Below are positions 19,418-28,795 of a DNA stretch of 64,000 nt, in pieces. This DNA comes from Pseudorhodobacter antarcticus (GTDB taxonomy: Bacteria; Pseudomonadota; Alphaproteobacteria; Rhodobacterales; Rhodobacteraceae). Under the pieces are notes generated by a model. It was not told the origin of the DNA. It saw only the letters and a program-made list of their open reading frames with translations, and made no database searches. The stretch spans positions 37,988 to 101,987 of the forward strand of contig CAMAYO010000001.1 in NCBI GenBank assembly GCA_945862465.1, read 5' to 3'. Positions within the stretch are counted from its first letter, which is position 1, and the number at the start of each line of letters is the position of its first letter. The position numbers and the translations under genes are program-made.

Positions 19418-20799
19418 GCCAGCTTCTCCAACACCCGCGCCCAAGAGCGGATGCCTTTGTGAAAGCTGGTGATGTCATATTTCTCATTGGGAGAATGGAT
19501 TTGGTCGTCATCCTTGGCAAAGCCCATCAGGATCGCATCCATGCCGAGATAGGTCTTGAAATACCCCGCCACGGGAATCGACCCCCCTGCGCCGACAAAG
19601 GCCGCAGCAATCCCCCATTCCTCGGTCAAGGCTTGGCGGGCGGCGGCAAAGGCGGGATGGGTGATTTGCATGACGGAAGCGGGCGAGTTGCCGTGGCCTT
19701 TCCATTCTACCGTGCAATCGGCGGGCAGTTGCGCTTCTACCCAAGCGCGAAAGGCTTGGCGCAGCGCATGGGGGTCTTGGTCACCCACAAGGCGGAAGCT
19801 GACCTTGGCGTGCGCCTCGGCGGGAAGGACGGTTTTGAAGCCGTCGCCGGTATAGCCGCCCCAGATGCCGTTCACCTCGGCGGTTGGGCGCGACCAAAGC
19901 TTTTCCAAAGGTGTGCGGTCTTGCTCGCCCGCAGGCACCGATAGGCCCACATCGCCCAAGAAACGCGCATGATCGAACGACAGGTTCTGCCACTGCGACC
20001 GCAGATCATCGGACAATTCGCCCACCCCGTCATAAAATCCGGGTACGGTGACATGGCCTTCGGCGTCATGCAGGCGCGAGAGGATGCGCGTTAGAATATG
20101 GATCGGGTTTTGCGCCAACCCGCCATACATGCCCGAATGCAAATCACGGTTGGCGGCGTGGATCGTCAACTCTTCGCCCAAGAGCCCGCGCAGCATGGTG
20201 GTGACAGCCGGCGTGCGGCCTTCAAACATCCCCGTGTCGCAGATCAGCGCCACATCGGCGCTCAGTTCGGTTGCATTGGCTTTCAGGAAAGGGATCAGGG
20301 AGGGCGAGCCTGATTCCTCCTCGCCCTCCAAAAAGATCGTAAGCTTGCCGGGCAGCGTGCCATGCACGGACTTCCACGCGCGGCAAGCTTCGATAAAGGT
20401 CATCAGCTGGCCCTTATCATCCGACGTGCCCCGCCCGCGCAGCACTTGACCCTTGGGGGTTTCTTCGATCGCTGGATCAAAAGGATCGCGCGTCCAAAGA
20501 GCCAAAGGGTCCACCGGCTGCACATCGTAATGCCCATAAAACAGCAGATGCGTCCCGCTGCCAGTTCCGCCATGTGCCACCACCATCGGATGGCCGGGCG
20601 TTGGGCGCGCGCTGGCTGCAAAGCCAAGTTCGCCCAAATCGCGCACCAGCCAATCGGCCGCACGGGCGCAATCGGCCTTATAGGCCGGATCAGTGGAAAT
20701 CGACGGGATCCGCAGCAGGTCAATCAAGCGATCCAGCGCTTTCGGCAGGTCGCTGTCGATACGGGCCAAAACGGCGTCAAGGATGGAGGGCGTGGGCAT
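19414..20799 (-). CDS. M20 family dipeptidase/metallopeptidase
   Basis: Zinc-dependent exopeptidase of 461 residues, closest in pattern to the M20 dipeptidases annotated as carnosinase-like. Metal and catalytic motifs are in order: YGHYDVQPVDP near 83-93, RGTSDDKGQ near 117-125 and EGEEESGSP near 150-158, with a lid/dimerisation domain in the middle and a C-terminal GGSIPV near 405. The start gives MPTPSILDAVLARI; the open frame extends 67 codons upstream into the divergent promoter region and is unlikely to be coding. It forms an operon with the GNAT gene. Confidence 0.92.
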   Translation of the reverse strand: MPTPSILDAVLARIDSDLPKALDRLIDLLRIPSISTDPAYKADCARAADWLVRDLGELGFAASARPTPGHPMVVAHGGTGSGTHLLFYGHYDVQPVDPLALWTRDPFDPAIEETPKGQVLRGRGTSDDKGQLMTFIEACRAWKSVHGTLPGKLTIFLEGEEESGSPSLIPFLKANATELSADVALICDTGMFEGRTPAVTTMLRGLLGEELTIHAANRDLHSGMYGGLAQNPIHILTRILSRLHDAEGHVTVPGFYDGVGELSDDLRSQWQNLSFDHARFLGDVGLSVPAGEQDRTPLEKLWSRPTAEVNGIWGGYTGDGFKTVLPAEAHAKVSFRLVGDQDPHALRQAFRAWVEAQLPADCTVEWKGHGNSPASVMQITHPAFAAARQALTEEWGIAAAFVGAGGSIPVAGYFKTYLGMDAILMGFAKDDDQIHSPNEKYDITSFHKGIRSWARVLEKLA

Positions 20800-20914
20800 G
20801 TCAATCTCTGCTTTGCATAAGGGCTGAGCCAACCCTAACAGGCGCACAGGGACTGTCCAGCCGCCGATTTTCGCGCTAAAGACGGACACGGTAGACATGA
20901 GAGAGGCAGACAGA

Positions 20915-21322
20915 ATGCACAAGGTGTTGGGATGGGGATTGGCCGCTGCGCTGACAGGCGGAATGGCTTTGGCCGAGGATGTGCAGGTCGAGGTTAGCAT
21001 CTTGGACGCCAGCCAAGTGACCTTGCATCTTTACCCCTTTCTAAAGGCAGAAGAGCTGGCAACCCTGCGCCTTGTCGCCACCAACCGCGACGCGTTGAGC
21101 GTGTTTGTACCCTCAAAAGACGCCAGCCATTTCGCGGCCCTTGCCTTGGCCCCGGCTGACGGCTTTTTGCAAGACGGCGCTCCCGCAGCGACAGCCGTGG
21201 CCCTTAGCGATTTTCCTGATGCCCAAGCCGCCAATACCGCTGCCCTTGCCGCTTGTGACGCCCAGCGCGACCCCAGCACCGAGGCTTGTGTTGTCGTGCT
21301 AGAGGTCGGCCCCGCCCCTTAA
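20915..21322 (+). CDS. Small secreted protein of unknown function
   Basis: A 135-residue protein I do not recognise. It starts MHKVLGWGLAAALTGGMALA and has a likely signal-peptidase site after ALA, leaving a mature protein of about 115 residues beginning EDVQVEVSILDAS. The mature part is acidic and alanine-rich with two cysteines (CDAQRDPSTEAC) that could form a periplasmic disulfide. The start at 20915 follows AGAGG by eight bases; an in-frame ATG at 20897 is an alternative. A long hairpin terminator follows. It is divergent from the M20 peptidase gene. Confidence 0.7.
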   Translation: MHKVLGWGLAAALTGGMALAEDVQVEVSILDASQVTLHLYPFLKAEELATLRLVATNRDALSVFVPSKDASHFAALALAPADGFLQDGAPAATAVALSDFPDAQAANTAALAACDAQRDPSTEACVVVLEVGPAP

Positions 21323-21342
21323 TCTGCGGGTCGTAATGGTTG

Positions 21343-21381
21343 AAAAGTGCGCACACGCTCTGGGAGAGTGCTGCACTTTTT
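21343..21381 (+). terminator. Terminator of the small secreted protein gene
   Basis: An outer 8-bp stem (AAAAGTGC and complement) encloses an inner 7-bp stem (CACGCTC/GAGAGTG, one mismatch) and ends in TTTTT. It lies 20 bp after the stop. Confidence 0.7.
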
Positions 21382-21559
21382 GGCTTATGCGCTGGTTGTA
21401 ATGAAAATGCGTTCAACGCTCTGCGCGGGTGGGCGCTTATTGAAAACTTTACCTGCAAAACGCCTTGCCATGTGCTAAGGTTTACGAAATACGACGGCAA
21501 ACGAGTCGCCCATAAGGGGCACATAAGATTTGCTCTGGGGCAGAGATGGGACAAGACGA

Positions 21560-22783
21560 ATGATCGGGCGGAAAATCCGCACACCGATGGTAGAAGTGGA
21601 CAAGCCAAAGGGCTTTGACGACTTTGAATTGCGCCTTGGCGATATGATGCGCGGCGAGCGCGCAACCATGGGCAAATCTTTGCTGGATGTGCAGCGTGAG
21701 TTGAAGATCAAAGCCAGCTATATCGCCGCCATCGAAAATGCGGATGCCTCGGCCTTCGAATCGCCGGGTTTCGTTGCGGGTTATGTGCGGTCTTATGCGC
21801 GCTACTTGGGCATGGAACCCGACGATGTTTTTGCCCATTTCTGCCGTGAGGCAAAGTTTGAAGTGGCTCATGGCATGTCGGCGGCGGCCTCAGGGCAGAT
21901 GATCAAGGCGGCGCGCAACCGCGTGCCCATCGAAAAGCACGACCCGTTTGTGCATTCCAGCTTTGTGCCGCAAGCAGCTGGCCTGTTTTCCAAGGTGGAA
22001 GCGGGGGCCATCGGCTCTTTTGCGGTGCTGATCGCTTTGGTCGCAGCTTTGGGCTACGGCGGCTGGTCGCTGCTGCAAGAAGTGCAGCGCGTGCAACTTG
22101 CGCCGGTCAATGAGGCCCCGGTTGTGGTGGCCGAAATTGCGCCCTTGGGCGATGTGGCTGCTGATGCGCCTTTGGCCCTGTCGGCCCAGATTTCGGGGCA
22201 GGCGGGGGATGCAACGGCCCCAGTTAGCAACGCTGCCGCCGATAGGCTTTACAGCCCGCAGGCCCTGAGCGTGCCGGTGATGACCCCGCGTGATGGACCA
22301 ATTGCAGCCATCAATCCTGACGCGGCGGTTATGCCGGCCCAATCTGCGGTGGATCAAGCCGTGGCACAGGCGGTAACGGCGGAACCTGACGTGCAGGTCG
22401 TGGCCGATGCTGCCCCGAGCGTGGAAATTTTGGCCGTCCGCCCCGCTTGGGTGCGCGTCTCGGCGGCCGATGGCACGGTGCTCTTTGAAAAGGTGCTGGA
22501 TGCTGGCGAACGCTACAGGGTACCGGCCTTGGCGCAAGCCCCGTTGCTGCGTGCGGGCAATTCGGCTTCGGTCTATTTCTCGGTCAATGGGAAAACCTAT
22601 GGCCCCGCCTCGCCCGGATCGCAGGTGGTTAAGAACCTATCGCTGGCCGTGGATGATGTGACCGCAACCTTCCAACTGGCCGATCTGTCCGGCGATGCCG
22701 ATCTGGCGCATTTTGTCGACGTGGCAGAGGCAGCGCAGGTCAAAGCCCCCGCTGACACCGCCGCCACCGCGCCGCAAAACTAA
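21560..22783 (+). CDS. RodZ-like helix-turn-helix membrane protein
   Basis: A 407-residue bitopic membrane protein. The cytoplasmic N-terminus has a Cro/C1-type HTH of the HTH_25 class (about 25-95: LGDMMRGERATMGKSLLDVQ through YIAAIENAD and FVAGYVRSYARYLG). One transmembrane helix follows at about 150-171. The periplasmic part has a low-complexity Ala/Pro/Val linker and a C-terminal DUF4115-like domain (about 295-380). This is the architecture of RodZ, which links MreB to the elongation machinery. The start at 21560 is chosen over an upstream in-frame TTG. It sits directly before ispG, as RodZ-like genes commonly do. Confidence 0.88.
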   Translation: MIGRKIRTPMVEVDKPKGFDDFELRLGDMMRGERATMGKSLLDVQRELKIKASYIAAIENADASAFESPGFVAGYVRSYARYLGMEPDDVFAHFCREAKFEVAHGMSAAASGQMIKAARNRVPIEKHDPFVHSSFVPQAAGLFSKVEAGAIGSFAVLIALVAALGYGGWSLLQEVQRVQLAPVNEAPVVVAEIAPLGDVAADAPLALSAQISGQAGDATAPVSNAAADRLYSPQALSVPVMTPRDGPIAAINPDAAVMPAQSAVDQAVAQAVTAEPDVQVVADAAPSVEILAVRPAWVRVSAADGTVLFEKVLDAGERYRVPALAQAPLLRAGNSASVYFSVNGKTYGPASPGSQVVKNLSLAVDDVTATFQLADLSGDADLAHFVDVAEAAQVKAPADTAATAPQN

Positions 22784-22855
22784 CTTTTTCACCGCAGTCT
22801 GATTGCAGCCGCGCATTTCAGCGCCTATCGTGCTTGTACAAAGCATGAGGCCCGC

Positions 22856-23971
22856 ATGACACACAATCCGATCCGTCCGTGGCGCAACATAGACCGCCGT
22901 GTCAGCCGCCAAATCCGCGTGGGCCGTGTTCTGGTCGGCGGCGATGCCCCGATTTCGGTGCAGACCATGACGAACACGATCACCTCTGATGTGAAGGCCA
23001 CTTTAGAGCAGGTTCAACGCTGTGCCATAGCCGGCGCCGACATTGTGCGCATCTCGACGCCGGATGAAGATGCCACCCGTGCCTTAAAGGCCATTGTGGC
23101 CGAAAGCCCTGTGCCCATCGTGGCCGACATTCATTTCCACTACAAACGCGCCATTGAAGCCGCCGTTGCAGGCGCTGCCTGCCTGCGCATCAACCCCGGC
23201 AATATCGGCGATGCCAAGCGCGTCGCCGAGGTGGTGAAAGCCGCCAAGGATTATGGCTGTTCCATCCGCATCGGGGTGAATGCAGGGTCTTTGGAAAAGC
23301 ATCTGTTGGATAAATACGGCGAGCCTTGCCCCGATGCCATGGTTGAAAGCGGGATGGATCACATCAAGCTGTTGCAAGACAACGACTTTCACGAATTCAA
23401 GATCTCGGTCAAAGCCTCGGATGTCTTCATGGCGGCGGCGGCCTATCAGCAACTGGCGTCGGTCACCGATGCGCCCATCCATCTGGGCATCACGGAAGCG
23501 GGGGGGCTGACCTCTGGCACGGTAAAGTCGGCCATTGGTCTGGGCAACCTGCTTTGGTCGGGCATTGGGGACACGATCCGCGTCAGCCTATCGGCCGATC
23601 CGGTGGAAGAGGTGAAGGTGGGGTTTGAAATCCTCAAAAGCCTTGGTCTGCGCCATCGTGGTGTGACGATCATCTCTTGCCCATCCTGCGCGCGGCAAGG
23701 GTTTGACGTGATCAAGACCGTCTCGGCGCTGGAGGACCGACTGGCGCATATCACCACCTCGCTGAGCCTCTCGATCATCGGTTGCGTGGTGAACGGCCCC
23801 GGAGAGGCGCTGATGACTGACATCGGCTTTACCGGCGGGGGGGCGGGCAAAGGCATGGTTTATCTTGCGGGCAAGCAAGACCATACTTTGGGCAATGACA
23901 AAATGATCGATCACATTGTGGATTTGGTCGAACAAAAAGCCGCTGAACTGGAAGCGGCCAAGGCCGACTGA
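22856..23971 (+). CDS. ispG: (E)-4-hydroxy-3-methylbut-2-enyl-diphosphate synthase
   Basis: 4Fe-4S enzyme of the MEP isoprenoid pathway, converting MEcPP to HMBPP with electrons from flavodoxin or ferredoxin; 371 residues. The N-terminal TIM barrel starts with [16 protein letters not shown], followed by the strands TISTPDE-like and VADIHFHYK. The cluster ligands are Cys275 and Cys278 in SCPSCARQG and Cys310 in [10 protein letters not shown], followed by the conserved glutamate. GAGG precedes the ATG. It lies 72 bp after the RodZ-like gene in the same orientation and is probably cotranscribed. Confidence 0.97.
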   Translation: MTHNPIRPWRNIDRRVSRQIRVGRVLVGGDAPISVQTMTNTITSDVKATLEQVQRCAIAGADIVRISTPDEDATRALKAIVAESPVPIVADIHFHYKRAIEAAVAGAACLRINPGNIGDAKRVAEVVKAAKDYGCSIRIGVNAGSLEKHLLDKYGEPCPDAMVESGMDHIKLLQDNDFHEFKISVKASDVFMAAAAYQQLASVTDAPIHLGITEAGGLTSGTVKSAIGLGNLLWSGIGDTIRVSLSADPVEEVKVGFEILKSLGLRHRGVTIISCPSCARQGFDVIKTVSALEDRLAHITTSLSLSIIGCVVNGPGEALMTDIGFTGGGAGKGMVYLAGKQDHTLGNDKMIDHIVDLVEQKAAELEAAKAD

Positions 23972-24048
23972 CGGCGGCTTTTTCGCCGAAGACTTAGACG
24001 CGCCTCGGGGCTTTGCCCTTGTCGTTCGGCCCGCAGCACCCTTGAGCC

Positions 24049-24792
24049 TTAGCCTGCGCGTTCTTGGTCGACGATTTTTTGCATATCCGCTTCGGGCAGA
24101 TAGCCGCGCAGCAAGGTGCCGTTGATCACAAAGGTCGGTGTGCCCGTGATGTTCAAAGCCCCGGCCAGATCATGGTTGGCTTGGATCACGGCCATCACCT
24201 CGGCACTTTCCATCATGGTTGCCACTTCGGCCCCGTCAAAGCCCAAGTCTGCGGCCAAACGGCCCAAAGTTTCGGCATCAGGCGATCCGCGCAGGTCGAT
24301 CAGCGCGTCATGCGCCGCCTTATAGGCATCATCGCCATGCAGCATTCGCATCGCGATGGCGAATTTGGACGAGATCAGCGAATCGTCGCCCAAGATCGGA
24401 AATTCTTTGACAACAAAGCGAATGTCGCCATCGGCCTTTATCAAATCTTCGACTTCGGCATAGGCTTTGCGGCAATAGCCGCAGCGATAGTCCATGAACT
24501 CGACGATGGTGACCGACCCGTCTGGATTGCCGCCAACCCAACTGGCCGGATCCTTGAAAATAGCTGCCGAATTGGTTTGCAGCATATCAACATCCGCCTG
24601 CTGATCGGCGCGCGCCTTGCGGTCTTGCAAAATCTGCATCGCCTCGACGATCACCTCGGGATTATCCAACAGATATTGCCGCACTTCGCCGTGGAAGGCG
24701 TCTTTTTCTGCGGGATTCATCTCGCCCAAGCCTCCGGCAAGGGCGGTCAGGGGGAACAGGCAAAGCGACAGGACGAAAGCGAAGCGGCGCAT
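24049..24792 (-). CDS. DsbA-family thiol:disulfide protein, secreted
   Basis: Periplasmic thioredoxin-fold protein of 247 residues. A signal peptide covers residues 1-19 (cleavage after ALA). An N-terminal helical stretch (about 25-85) precedes the thioredoxin fold, as in ScsC/BdbD-like proteins. The redox site is CGYC at 104-107 (FMDYRCGYCRK), and the cis-proline loop is TGTPTF near 222. It likely oxidises or isomerises disulfides in exported proteins. The start at 24792 removes nine residues preceding the signal peptide. It is divergent from the PBP1A gene and convergent with ispG. Confidence 0.9.
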   Translation of the reverse strand: MRRFAFVLSLCLFPLTALAGGLGEMNPAEKDAFHGEVRQYLLDNPEVIVEAMQILQDRKARADQQADVDMLQTNSAAIFKDPASWVGGNPDGSVTIVEFMDYRCGYCRKAYAEVEDLIKADGDIRFVVKEFPILGDDSLISSKFAIAMRMLHGDDAYKAAHDALIDLRGSPDAETLGRLAADLGFDGAEVATMMESAEVMAVIQANHDLAGALNITGTPTFVINGTLLRGYLPEADMQKIVDQERAG

Positions 24793-24940
24793 GGGAAGCC
24801 TTTGATCAGTGCAGCGCAAAGCAGGCGCCGCAATACTATGGCCCCCAAGATGCGGCAGGACCGGTCCAAGCGCAATCCCTGTTGGGCCGTCGCAATAGGC
24901 GGGATTGCACCGGCTTTTGCGCCCCGTGACGGCAAGTTTT

Positions 24941-24970
24941 TTGACCTATGGCGCCGCTTGCCTGTATAGA
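24941..24970 (+). promoter_or_regulatory. Likely promoter of the PBP1A gene
   Basis: TTGACC and TATAGA are separated by 18 bp, with the start codon 24 bp downstream of the -10. Both hexamers match housekeeping promoters well. Confidence 0.5.
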
Positions 24971-24993
24971 GGCGCTTCATACAGGGGTGCGCT

Positions 24994-27567
24994 GTGCTGC
25001 GTTTTGTTCTGTCGTTCTTCGGGGCTATCTTTTCAACGGTCACTTTGGGGCTGTTGTTCGCAGCCTTGACAGTAGGCGGCATTTTCTCGATCTATGGCCG
25101 CGATCTGCCCAGCCATGAAAGCTTGGCCCAATATGCCCCGCCGACGATCAGCCGGATCTATTCGGCTGAGGGCAAGTTGATGGACGAATTTGCCACCGAG
25201 CGCCGCCTGTTTGTGCCGATTGGTGACATTCCTGTGCTGGTTAAAGACGCCTTTATCTCGGCCGAGGATAAGCACTTTTACACCCATGTGGGCTATGATG
25301 TGCAAGGCATGATGGCCGCCGCCTACGAGGCCATCAAGACGCGCGGCCAAGTCAAACGCGGTGCGTCCACCATCACCCAGCAGGTCACCAAGAACTTCCT
25401 GCTGTCAGGCGACAAGACTGTGGCACGCAAGATTAAGGAAATCATTCTAGCGACTCGGCTGGAACAGACCCTGTCCAAGGACCGCATTCTGGAACTGTAT
25501 CTTAACGAGATTTTCTTGGGCCAAAACTCTTACGGTGTGGCCGCTGCAGCCCAAACCTATTTCAACAAAACGCTCGAGGAACTTACCCCTGCCGAAGCCG
25601 CAACCCTTGCCTCTTTCCCAAAAGCCCCGTCCGAATTTCACCCCGTGCGCGCCAAGGAGCGTTTGCTGGAACGGCGCAATTATGTGCTGAATGAAATGGT
25701 GCAGAACGGCTACCTTGACGCCGCCTTGGGCCAATCTGCCACAGACGAGCCTTTGCGCACCGTGCAGGGCGGCGATATCCCCACCTTCCGCACCGATATG
25801 CCGCCGCGCGATTACTTTACCGATGAAATCCGCCGCCAATTGTCAGGCACCTTTGGCGAGAACGAGTTCTTCTCTGGCGGTCTGTCGATCCGCGCCACCG
25901 AAGACCCGCAGTTGCAGAAAATCGCCGCCAAAGCCCTGCGCGAGGGGCTTGAAAAATACGACCGCGATCAGGGCGTTTGGCGCGGCACGGGCAAGACCTT
26001 GCCGCCAGATCAGTTGACCCCCGACGCATGGCGCGTGGCCTTATCGGATGTGGCGGGCCTGCCTCGCGATGTCGAAGGCTGGCGCGCCGCAGTGGTGCTG
26101 TCGGTGGCCGAGGCGAGTGCGACTGTTGGCATCGAAGGCGAAGAGGTCCCCGCTGAAATTCCCGCCAAGGATGTCACCTGGGCCAAGAAGCGCTTGGCAG
26201 ATGGCACTTTGGGCCGCAAGGCCAAGGTGCCTGCCGATTTGGTTGCCGTGGGCGATGTGGTCATGGTGCGCGCCCTGCTGGCCGACGATGGCAGTTTTGA
26301 CCGCTGGTCGCTGCGCCAAGTGCCCGAGGTGCAGGGCGGCTTTATGGCGATGGATGTGAACACGGGCCGGGTTATGGCGATGCAGGGCGGCTTTTCCTAT
26401 CAGGATTCGGTCTTTAATCGCGCCACCCAAGCGGCGCGCCAACCGGGGTCCTCGTTCAAACCCTTCGTCTATGCCGCAGCGTTGGATTCGCGCTTTACCC
26501 CTGCCACGATGGTGGTTGATGCCCCCATTATGGTGAACACGCCGCAGGGTCTGTGGACGCCCAAAAACAGCCATGACAAGTTCTTTGGCCCCGCCCCCCT
26601 GCGCACGGGGATCGAGCAAAGCCGCAATCTCATGACGATCCGCATCGCCAAAGAAGTGGGGATGGACACGATCGCGGGCTATGCCGAACGCTTTGGAGTT
26701 TATGACCAGATGCAACCCTTGCTCGCCAATTCCTTGGGCGCGCAGGAAAGCACTTTGTTCAAGATGGTGGCCTCTTATGCCATGTTCGCCAATGGGGGAG
26801 AGCGGGTTGAACCCACCTTGGTTGACCGCGTGCAAGACCGCTATGGTGCGACGATCTATCGCCACGATGCGCGCACCTGTGTTGACTGTGGCATGGACAA
26901 CCTGCCGCAGGGCGCGGGCCTGACCATCACCACCAACCGCGAGCGCGTGATGAACGCCATAACCGCCTATCAGCTGACCTCGATGATGGAAGGCGTGATC
27001 CAGCGTGGCACGGCGACCAATGTGCAATTGCCCGTTCCCGTGGCCGGAAAAACGGGCACGACAAACGAGGCAAAGGATGTCTGGTTCATAGGCTTTACTT
27101 CGAACGTCGTGGCGGGGTGCTACATGGGCTATGACAACCCGCGCGGTCTTGGGCCCAAGGCCTTTGGCGGCACGCTGTGCGTTCCGGTGTTTCAGGCCTT
27201 TATGGAAGAGGCGGTGAAACGCTATGGCGGAACCGCGTTCAAACTGCCGCCCGGCGGGCATTTCGTTAACATCGATCGTTACACCGGCGAACAACTGCCC
27301 GATGACGCCACAGGCCCCAATGTGCAGGCCGAATATTTCCGCGATGGCGAAGAATTGGTCTTTGGCGCAGGGGCCACGGTGGATGGCGGCTTTGCCATGG
27401 GCCAAGACCTGCCGGTCTTTGCCCCCGGCGAGACGTCAGAGTTGGCGCAGCAAGACCCAGTTGACCTCGCAGCGGAACCCCAGGCGCCTGCCACGCCCGC
27501 CCCCCCCGCCGATGGGGCCGAGGAAAAGGCCAAGTTCGGCAGCGTCAGTTCCGGCGGGCTTTATTAA
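24994..27567 (+). CDS. mrcA: Penicillin-binding protein 1A
   Basis: Class A bifunctional peptidoglycan synthase of 857 residues. An N-terminal transmembrane anchor (about 5-30) is followed by the GT51 glycosyltransferase with Glu91 in EDKHFYTH and KRGASTITQQ. An OB-like insert typical of proteobacterial PBP1A follows. The transpeptidase has S486-S-F-K489, an SRN motif in EQSRNLM, and K686-T-G. The C-terminus is a Pro/Ala-rich tail. The start is GTG at 24994, placing the hydrophobic anchor at the N-terminus. It is upstream of prfB in the same orientation, an arrangement often seen in this group. Confidence 0.95.
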   Translation: MLRFVLSFFGAIFSTVTLGLLFAALTVGGIFSIYGRDLPSHESLAQYAPPTISRIYSAEGKLMDEFATERRLFVPIGDIPVLVKDAFISAEDKHFYTHVGYDVQGMMAAAYEAIKTRGQVKRGASTITQQVTKNFLLSGDKTVARKIKEIILATRLEQTLSKDRILELYLNEIFLGQNSYGVAAAAQTYFNKTLEELTPAEAATLASFPKAPSEFHPVRAKERLLERRNYVLNEMVQNGYLDAALGQSATDEPLRTVQGGDIPTFRTDMPPRDYFTDEIRRQLSGTFGENEFFSGGLSIRATEDPQLQKIAAKALREGLEKYDRDQGVWRGTGKTLPPDQLTPDAWRVALSDVAGLPRDVEGWRAAVVLSVAEASATVGIEGEEVPAEIPAKDVTWAKKRLADGTLGRKAKVPADLVAVGDVVMVRALLADDGSFDRWSLRQVPEVQGGFMAMDVNTGRVMAMQGGFSYQDSVFNRATQAARQPGSSFKPFVYAAALDSRFTPATMVVDAPIMVNTPQGLWTPKNSHDKFFGPAPLRTGIEQSRNLMTIRIAKEVGMDTIAGYAERFGVYDQMQPLLANSLGAQESTLFKMVASYAMFANGGERVEPTLVDRVQDRYGATIYRHDARTCVDCGMDNLPQGAGLTITTNRERVMNAITAYQLTSMMEGVIQRGTATNVQLPVPVAGKTGTTNEAKDVWFIGFTSNVVAGCYMGYDNPRGLGPKAFGGTLCVPVFQAFMEEAVKRYGGTAFKLPPGGHFVNIDRYTGEQLPDDATGPNVQAEYFRDGEELVFGAGATVDGGFAMGQDLPVFAPGETSELAQQDPVDLAAEPQAPATPAPPADGAEEKAKFGSVSSGGLY

Positions 27568-27617
27568 CCGCGCAAGCAAAAGGCCATGACGCCGCTTGCC
27601 CCGCCCGCCGTCTATCG

Positions 27618-27641
27618 CTAAATCCGGCGCTAAATCCGGCG
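27618..27641. repeat. Tandem 12-bp direct repeat before prfB
   Basis: Two exact adjacent copies of CTAAATCCGGCG lie in the 100-bp gap between the PBP1A and prfB genes, 27 bp before the prfB start. Replication slippage could alter the copy number. Confidence 0.6.
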
Positions 27642-27667
27642 CAACGCCGTAACCCAAAAGGTCCTTC

Positions 27668-28795
27668 ATGCGCTCTGAAACCCAAAATCATGTCGATGCG
27701 ATCAAAAAGTCGCTGACGCTCTTGGGGCAACGGATGGATATTGAAACCGCCCCGCATCGGCTGGAAGAGTTCAACGCGCTGATCGAAAACCCCGATCTGT
27801 GGAACGACCCCGCCAAGGCGCAAAAGCTGATGCGCGAGCGGCAGGGGTTGATCGAGGCGCAATCTACCTATGATCTTATCTCCTCTGGCTTGCGCGACAA
27901 TGTCGAGTTGATCGAGATGGGCGAGGCAGAAGCCGATGCCGAGATTGTGGCCGAAGCGGAAGCGGCCCTTAAATCCCTCACCGAACTTGCCGCTCAAAAA
28001 GAGCTTGAGGCGCTGTTGGACGGCGAAGCCGATGGCAACGACACGTTCCTAGAGATCAACGCAGGCGCTGGCGGCACCGAAAGCTGCGACTGGGCCTCGA
28101 TCTTGTCGCGGATGTATGTGCGTTGGGCCGAGAAAAAGGGCTACACCGTTGAGATGCAGTCTGAAACGGCTGGGGAAGAGGCGGGGATACGTTCGGTCGG
28201 CTATAAGATCAGCGGCAAGAACGCTTACGGCTGGCTGAAATCGGAAGCCGGCGTGCACCGTTTGGTGCGTATCAGCCCGTTTGATTCGGCAGCGCGGCGG
28301 CACACGTCCTTTAGCTCGGTCTGGGTCTATCCCGTGGTGGATGACAATATCGAGATCGAGGTGCAGGATAAAGACATCCGCATTGATACCTACCGCTCGT
28401 CGGGCGCGGGTGGACAGCACGTCAACAAGACCGACTCGGCCGTGCGGATCACCCACTTTCCCAGCGGCATCGTGGTGACCTCGTCCCTGAAATCGCAACA
28501 CCAGAACCGCGACATCGCCATGCAGGCTTTGAAATCGCGCCTGTATCAGCAGGAATTGGATAAGCGCAACGCCGCCATCCTAGAAGCGCATGAAAGCAAG
28601 GGCGAGGCGGGCTGGGGCAACCAGATCCGCTCCTATGTTTTGCAGCCCTATCAGATGGTCAAAGACCTGCGCACGGGCGTGGAAACCAGCGATACCCAAG
28701 GCGTGCTGGATGGCGATTTGGACAAGTTCATGGCCGCGACCTTGGCCAAGGATGTGTCGGGCAAAAGCCGCGCTGATGCGATGGGCGAAGACTAA
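27668..28795 (+). CDS. prfB: Peptide chain release factor 2
   Basis: Terminates translation at UGA and UAA codons; 375 residues, full length. It has the SPF codon-recognition tripeptide (ISPFDSAARRHTS) and the universally conserved GGQ loop (SSGAGGQHVNKTDSAVR) that triggers peptide release. The frame is open from ATG to stop, with no internal UGA, so the programmed +1 frameshift used by E. coli prfB is absent here. Its stop codon overlaps that of the convergent MFS gene by 4 bp. Confidence 0.97.
   Translation: MRSETQNHVDAIKKSLTLLGQRMDIETAPHRLEEFNALIENPDLWNDPAKAQKLMRERQGLIEAQSTYDLISSGLRDNVELIEMGEAEADAEIVAEAEAALKSLTELAAQKELEALLDGEADGNDTFLEINAGAGGTESCDWASILSRMYVRWAEKKGYTVEMQSETAGEEAGIRSVGYKISGKNAYGWLKSEAGVHRLVRISPFDSAARRHTSFSSVWVYPVVDDNIEIEVQDKDIRIDTYRSSGAGGQHVNKTDSAVRITHFPSGIVVTSSLKSQHQNRDIAMQALKSRLYQQELDKRNAAILEAHESKGEAGWGNQIRSYVLQPYQMVKDLRTGVETSDTQGVLDGDLDKFMAATLAKDVSGKSRADAMGED

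Noticed and set aside
23972-23988. Possible terminator after ispG
   Set aside because: Only a 5-bp stem (CGGCG/CGCCG) with the T-run inside the loop, so it would not work as a normal rho-independent terminator.
26041-27405. 454-codon open frame antisense to the PBP1A gene
   Set aside because: PBP1A motifs are intact on the other strand; the antisense product is His/Gly/Arg-rich without recognisable domains.
27668-28795. Programmed +1 frameshift in prfB
   Set aside because: The frame is continuous from ATG to stop and there is no in-frame UGA near codon 25.
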